Below are positions 62,939 to 64,000 of a stretch of DNA of 64,000 nt, piece after piece. The number at the start of each line of letters is the position of its first letter. Position 1 is the stretch's first letter. Both the position numbers and the translations under genes were made by a program. Source of the DNA: an uncultured Lachnospiraceae bacterium. Its GTDB lineage: Bacteria; Bacillota; Clostridia; Lachnospirales; Lachnospiraceae. The stretch lies in the NCBI GenBank assembly GCA_944381475.1, contig CALWLH010000071.1:1-64000 (forward strand). Direction: 5' to 3'. The notes under the pieces are model-generated. The model saw only the letters and a program-made list of their open reading frames with translations, ran no database searches and was not told the DNA's origin.

Positions 62939-63790
62939 ATGATCTCACTAAACAAGGCTTTTTTTGAGGTATACGTGGAATACCTTAAGGACAGGGGATA
63001 CAGAAGGGTTAAGGGAAAGTATCCCTATCTCGTCAGGAGAGTGGGGGATGAGATTATTCATGTGATGACAGTGATCCCCACCTTTAGCGTGGAGTTTGGA
63101 CGAAAGGCATATTATATCTTTGGAGGAATAGGTACGGTTTATCGAACAAAGCTGCCGCTGGATGAAAATCCTAAATTTTCCACAGGCTGGCTGGTATCTA
63201 CGGCTAATGCATATGGTCGAAATTTCGATATACCGGTCGGTGTTGAGTTTGCTGAGTTACCGCAAGATATACAGGATTCCCTTGATCTAGTAGAAATACG
63301 ATATTCATATGAAAAAACAGATGAAAACTCTTTATTGGAAAGCATGAGGCGGTCAGCCGACCAGGCAGAAATAGGGTTGCTGCAAAACATGGAAGGGGTA
63401 GACACATTAAAAAAATGTGCAGAATGGTACCGCAAGTATAGCGGTTCAGAATTACTGGTTTTAACGCCGGAAAGATACCGGGAGCGTATAGAGGTTAATG
63501 ATTCCCTGCTGAACTTTATTCTTTATACCCCGGAAGAATATGCCGAAATAAGAAGGAATATGTTCATTAAATACTGCAAAAGCATCGAGAAGGGAAAGGC
63601 CTTAACGACAAATGAACGATTTAAGGAAATGTCTGATGGAATGATAGCAGATGCTGAGACTAGAATGAAAGAAAGTATCGCCAGGTTTACGGAGATGGCA
63701 ACGGTTCCGGAAAACCAGGAGTGGATAAAGCAGGAGCTTGAGAGAAGGAAAAAGGATAATGCGGCTTTTTTGATTCATAATTTAGGATGA
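62939..63790 (+). CDS. DUF4304-like hypothetical protein
   Basis: A 283-residue soluble protein. Its N-terminus, 'FFEVYVEYLKDRGYRRVKGKYPYLVRRVGDEI', follows the DUF4304 pattern (helix, 'GF/Y..kkg..Y.R..gd'). The rest is helical and charged. The start of the next gene is a paralogue. DUF4304 proteins often sit in toxin-immunity or mobile regions; function unknown. Weak ribosome-binding site. Confidence 0.7.
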   Translation: MISLNKAFFEVYVEYLKDRGYRRVKGKYPYLVRRVGDEIIHVMTVIPTFSVEFGRKAYYIFGGIGTVYRTKLPLDENPKFSTGWLVSTANAYGRNFDIPVGVEFAELPQDIQDSLDLVEIRYSYEKTDENSLLESMRRSADQAEIGLLQNMEGVDTLKKCAEWYRKYSGSELLVLTPERYRERIEVNDSLLNFILYTPEEYAEIRRNMFIKYCKSIEKGKALTTNERFKEMSDGMIADAETRMKESIARFTEMATVPENQEWIKQELERRKKDNAAFLIHNLG

Positions 63791-63889
63791 CATGAAGATT
63801 AAATGAAATGGCAGTTTATTCTTATAGATGAAATGGAAAAATATAATTAATATTTAAGTAAAAACAGGTACAACTGAGAGGGGACGAAA

Positions 63890-64000
63890 ATGACAGGAAT
63901 CGGAACAGCTTTTAAAAAGATATATGGAGACGCCCTTGCGCCCATAGGTTTTGTAAAAATCAAGGGCAGGCAGCCATATTTTGTGAGGCTTATTGGGGAT
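63890..64000 (+). CDS. Second DUF4304-like protein (partial, cut by window edge)
   Basis: ATG at 63890 behind GAGAGGGG; 37 codons are visible before the edge. The start 'AFKKIYGDALAPIGFVKIKG' then 'YFVRLIGD' is similar to the preceding protein in the same positions, so the two are tandem paralogues. Frame open at 64000. Confidence 0.75.
   Translation, partial: MTGIGTAFKKIYGDALAPIGFVKIKGRQPYFVRLIGD

Noticed and set aside
1-64000. CRISPR arrays, tRNA and rRNA genes
   Set aside because: No regularly spaced repeats of CRISPR type, no conserved tRNA T-loop context with acceptor pairing and no rRNA-like stretches were found by reading; the only repeats are the two structured families described.

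Overview
The window looks like a chromosomal segment of a Gram-positive, probably anaerobic Clostridia genome, most likely Lachnospiraceae. This rests on the tig-clpP-clpX-lon-engB order, LplB/YtcP-type sugar permeases without a local ATPase, a YesL-like protein, a PadR/DUF6120-type pair, strong AGGAGG ribosome-binding sites, and lipoproteins in place of periplasmic proteins. Most of the window is moderately GC-rich. From about 53.4 kb to the right end it is visibly AT-rich and contains broken genes and an insertion-sequence remnant, so that part looks acquired. No rRNA, tRNA or CRISPR array was recognised.

Layout. 1-3.3 kb (minus): a methyltransferase gene followed by an iron/cobalamin-type ABC importer, behind a structured leader with a strong terminator hairpin. 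3.4-7.3 kb (minus): alpha/beta hydrolase with pyrG, then argG. 7.5-14.8 kb (plus): DJ-1/PfpI protein, then the protein-quality-control run tig, clpP, clpX, lon, engB. 14.8-20.3 kb: a two-domain glycosyltransferase diverging from rmlA-rmlB-rmlD. 20.5-23.9 kb: aminotransferase, mnmA, and a NusG-II-domain/Gx-transporter pair. 24-30 kb: a carbohydrate ABC importer (two permeases, lipoprotein binding protein) and a YesL-like gene. 30-37 kb: an unusual PheA-like protein, an AraC regulator and a topoisomerase IV-like pair. 37-40.6 kb: small proteins, a DUF6120-like/secreted-protein pair, PadR, and a methyltransferase. 40.9-47.8 kb (minus): argH, pilT, and a GtrB-GtrA-YfhO cell-surface glycosylation operon. 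48.1-53.1 kb: a J-domain/TPR protein translationally coupled to an HscC-like Hsp70.

The accessory end (53.4-64 kb) holds a decayed ATP-binding regulator gene, an AgrC/AgrA-like two-component system, and, divergent from it, a secreted beta-rich protein, a lipoprotein and a MacB-type ABC exporter (adaptor, ATPase, permease). These are followed by tiny hydrophobic ORFs, a broken IS1182-type transposase and two DUF4304-like paralogues, the last cut by the window edge.

The best candidates for undescribed biology are: (1) a promoter-plus-leader module of about 190 nt with four hairpins, found upstream of two unrelated genes (pheA-like and agrC-like) with a stem that differs in sequence but keeps its pairing; (2) a family of 138-214 bp structured repeats, three copies, each starting just after the T-run of an intrinsic terminator and in the same orientation; and (3) the two-component/secreted-protein/exporter island. 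All functional claims are inferred from sequence reading only.
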